From an uncultured Streptococcus sp. (GTDB taxonomy: Bacteria; Bacillota; Bacilli; Lactobacillales; Streptococcaceae): DNA of 8,285 bases. The position numbers were made by a program, and so were the translations under genes. Below are positions 6,732 through 8,285 of this stretch, piece after piece. Positions within the stretch are counted from its first letter, which is position 1; each line of letters opens with the position of its first letter. A model generated the notes under the pieces. The model was not told the origin of the DNA. It saw only the letters and a program-made list of their open reading frames with translations, and searched no databases. The stretch covers positions 1-8,285 of the forward strand of contig NZ_CAUFJQ010000088.1 of the NCBI RefSeq assembly GCF_959025735.1, given 5' to 3'.

Positions 6732-6760
6732 TTGACACAGCAAAATGAAATTTAAATACT
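6732..6760 (+). promoter_or_regulatory. Possible second, upstream promoter toward gor
   Basis: A perfect -35 TTGACA (6732-6737) is followed 17 bases later by AATACT (6755-6760), only four of six matches to a -10 box. It would add a longer leader to gor than the stronger promoter at 6779-6807. Chance occurrence in AT-rich DNA is possible. Confidence 0.3.
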
Positions 6761-6778
6761 TGGTAACATGCTAAACCC

Positions 6779-6807
6779 TTGACTTTTGTAACAGTTGATA
6801 TTACAAT
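6779..6807 (+). promoter_or_regulatory. gor promoter
   Basis: TTGACT (6779-6784), a 17-base spacer and TACAAT (6802-6807) form a near-consensus sigma-70-type promoter, with five of six matches in each box. It lies about 30 bases upstream of the gor ATG, leaving a short leader that contains AGGAGG at 6826-6831. Confidence 0.85.
6786..6806. promoter_or_regulatory. Dyad over the gor -10 box, candidate operator
   Basis: TTGTAA (6786-6791) and TTACAA (6801-6806) are a perfect inverted pair with nine bases between. The right arm covers most of the -10 hexamer, a position where a bound repressor would block RNA polymerase. The sequence GTAACA at its left side (6788-6793) also occurs 25 bases upstream (6763-6768). 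No regulator can be named. Confidence 0.35.
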
Positions 6808-6836
6808 CAAACTGAAATCCCATTTAGGAGGAAAAC

Positions 6837-8186
6837 ATGAAAGAATTTGATATTATTTCAATCGGTGGAGGTAGTGGAGGAATCGCTACGATGAACCGGG
6901 CTGGGGAGCACGGAGCCCGTGCAGCTGTCATTGAAGAAAAACAATTGGGTGGCACCTGTGTCAACAGAGGATGTGTGCCTAAAAAGATTATGTGGTATGG
7001 TGCACAAATTGCAGAAGCAATTCGCGATTATGGACCAGACTATGGATTTACTTCTGAACAGACAAAATTTGATTTTGCAACCTTAAGAAAAAATCGCGAA
7101 GCCTATATTGACCGTTCCCGTAATTCTTATGATGGCAGTTTCAAACGCAATGGGGTTGAACGAATTGAAGGACGTGCCCGTTTTGTGGATGCTCATACGA
7201 TTGAGGTAAATGGGGAAACCATTAAGGCGAAGCATATCGTGATTGCGACCGGTGCCCATCCTTTTATCCCTTCTGTTCCTGGAGCTGAATTTGGCGAAAC
7301 TTCTGACGATGTCTTTGCTTGGGAAGAACTCCCTACATCTGTTGCCATTATTGGAGCTGGCTACATCGCAGTGGAACTAGCCGGTGTGCTCCATGCCCTT
7401 GGTGTTCAGACCGATCTCTTCGTTCGCGGTGATCGTCCCTTAAGAAAGTTTGATTCCTACATTGTCGATGGCTTAATGGAAGAAATGGAAAAACAAAACC
7501 TTCCGCTTCATAAACATAAGGTTCCCATGAAGCTTGAAAAATTAGAAGACGGTCGTGTGAAGATTTATTTTGAGGATATGACCAGCCACGTGGCAGATCA
7601 TGTTATCTGGGCAACAGGACGAAAACCAAATGTCCAGGATCTCAATTTAGAAGCTGCCGGCGTCACCTTAAATGAAAAAGGATTCATCGCAGTGGATGAA
7701 TACCAGAATACAGTTATTCCAGGAATCTATGCTCTTGGGGATGTCACTGGAGAAAAAGAATTAACCCCTGTCGCTATTAAAGCTGGACGCACTCTTTCTG
7801 AACGACTATTCAATGGAAAAGTCAATGCCAAAATGGATTATACAAATATCCCGACCGTTGTCTTTTCTCACCCCGCTATCGGAACCGTTGGCCTAACGGA
7901 GGAAGAAGCCCAGCAAACTTATGGAAAAGAGAATATCAAAGTCTATACTTCTCAATTTGCTTCCATGTACACTGCTGTAACCCAACACCGCCAGCAAGCA
8001 AAATTCAAACTCATCACTGCTGGTCCCGAAGAAAGGGTCGTTGGCCTTCATGGTCTTGGATACGGAGTCGATGAAATGATCCAAGGATTTGCAGTTGCTA
8101 TCAAGATGGGAGCGACAAAAGCCGATTTCGACGCAACCGTCGCCATTCACCCAACCGGATCCGAAGAATTTGTGACAATGAGATAA
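6837..8186 (+). CDS. gor: Glutathione-disulfide reductase
   Basis: This full-length 449-residue flavoenzyme reduces glutathione disulfide with NADPH in the cytoplasm. The N-terminal FAD site shows SIGGGSGG (8-15). The redox-active pair C41 and C46 sits in GGTCVNRGCVPKK (38-50). The NAD(P) site is IIGAGYIAVE (171-180), followed by VRGDRPLRKFD (196-206), where R197 and R203 match by spacing the two arginines that give human glutathione reductase its NADPH preference. ATGRKPN (259-265) and the second FAD motif YALGDVTG (298-305) follow. The C-terminal HPTGSEE (438-444) supplies the catalytic H438-E443 pair. These features favour glutathione reductase over dihydrolipoamide dehydrogenase, mercuric reductase or trypanothione reductase. 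AGGAGG at 6826-6831 fixes the ATG. The gene stands alone, divergent from the exporter operon, with its own promoter and terminator. Streptococci commonly import glutathione, and this enzyme would keep it reduced against oxidative stress; that role is inferred from the family. Confidence 0.96.
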   Translation: MKEFDIISIGGGSGGIATMNRAGEHGARAAVIEEKQLGGTCVNRGCVPKKIMWYGAQIAEAIRDYGPDYGFTSEQTKFDFATLRKNREAYIDRSRNSYDGSFKRNGVERIEGRARFVDAHTIEVNGETIKAKHIVIATGAHPFIPSVPGAEFGETSDDVFAWEELPTSVAIIGAGYIAVELAGVLHALGVQTDLFVRGDRPLRKFDSYIVDGLMEEMEKQNLPLHKHKVPMKLEKLEDGRVKIYFEDMTSHVADHVIWATGRKPNVQDLNLEAAGVTLNEKGFIAVDEYQNTVIPGIYALGDVTGEKELTPVAIKAGRTLSERLFNGKVNAKMDYTNIPTVVFSHPAIGTVGLTEEEAQQTYGKENIKVYTSQFASMYTAVTQHRQQAKFKLITAGPEERVVGLHGLGYGVDEMIQGFAVAIKMGATKADFDATVAIHPTGSEEFVTMR

Positions 8187-8189
8187 AAC

Positions 8190-8223
8190 ATAAGCTTGAA
8201 GTTGTTACACTTCAAGCTTATTT
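8190..8223. terminator. Bidirectional terminator after gor
   Basis: A perfect 13-base-pair stem (8190-8202 ATAAGCTTGAAGT with 8209-8221 ACTTCAAGCTTAT) closes a six-base TGTTAC loop, followed by TTTCTTT (8221-8227). AAAA at 8185-8188, before the stem, gives a short T run on the minus strand. It starts four bases after the gor stop and eight bases beyond the end of the next gene's likely reading frame, so it suits both directions. Confidence 0.85.
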
Positions 8224-8229
8224 CTTTGT

Positions 8230-8285
8230 TTATGGTAAGATGGCAATGGCACGGACAGGTGAACCAGTTGCCTTGTCCCAGTGAG
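8230..8285 (-). CDS. 3' end of an unidentified minus-strand gene
   Basis: Reading the minus strand from the right edge, one frame gives HWDKATGSPVRAIAILP followed by TAA at 8232-8230. The frame is open to the edge, looks protein-like, and ends just before a hairpin suited to terminate it. The other two minus-strand frames are also open across these few bases, so the choice rests on composition and on the position of the stop next to the terminator. Seventeen residues are too few to assign a family, and I do not recognise the product. Confidence 0.45.
   Translation of the reverse strand, partial: HWDKATGSPVRAIAILP

Noticed and set aside
6658..6836. A riboswitch or attenuator in the divergent region between the exporter and gor
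   Set aside because: Both leaders are only about 25-40 bases long from the best promoters, and no terminator/antiterminator pair is visible.
1..8285. Mobile element, CRISPR array, toxin-antitoxin or defence system
   Set aside because: No transposase, integrase, spacer-repeat array, terminal repeats or defence-type domains were seen on either strand. The genes are ordinary chromosomal families.

Overview
The window looks like core chromosome of a low-GC Gram-positive coccus, most likely an oral Streptococcus of the mitis/sanguinis/parasanguinis type. The reasons are moderate AT content, strong AGGAGG ribosome sites, extended -10 promoters (TGnTATAAT-like), U-tailed terminators at most transcription-unit ends, and a gene set typical of streptococci: a GH25 muramidase, a YbaK/EbsC deacylase, lysS, a three-gene MacAB-like exporter and a glutathione reductase. 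The exact species cannot be fixed from this sequence alone. Nothing looks like an insertion sequence, prophage, CRISPR array or RNA gene.

Layout. Bases 1-433 (+) hold the 3' part of a GH25 lysozyme-like gene, followed by a strong intrinsic terminator. Bases 574-1693 (+) are a two-gene unit: a YbaK-type Cys-tRNA(Pro) deacylase, then, 22 bases on, a histidine-phosphatase (phosphoglycerate-mutase-like) gene that starts with GTG. This unit has an extended -10 promoter. A bidirectional terminator at 1694-1721 separates it from the convergent lysS gene (3220-1730, minus). Bases 3233-3477 are non-coding: they contain the lysS promoter, a stretch I cannot assign, and the terminator of the next operon. 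From 6657 down to 3478 (minus) lies an exporter operon of adaptor (MacA-like), ATPase and FtsX/MacB-type permease, with overlapping gene ends that suggest translational coupling. A 179-base divergent promoter region (6658-6836) separates it from gor (6837-8186, +). A bidirectional hairpin follows gor. The last 56 bases are probably the 3' end of a further minus-strand gene.

How the genes work together. The adaptor, ATPase and permease should form one membrane complex that exports antimicrobial peptides or similar compounds, like the pneumococcal MacAB-like system. gor should keep imported glutathione reduced, with NADPH as electron donor. The YbaK deacylase and lysS both serve translation but are separate transcription units. 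I see no evidence for a wholly new biological system. The most useful second-look items are the tandem 10-base repeat that duplicates the -10 element of the exporter promoter, a dyad over the gor -10 box, the strongly acidic loop in the permease, and the unassigned stretch between lysS and the exporter.
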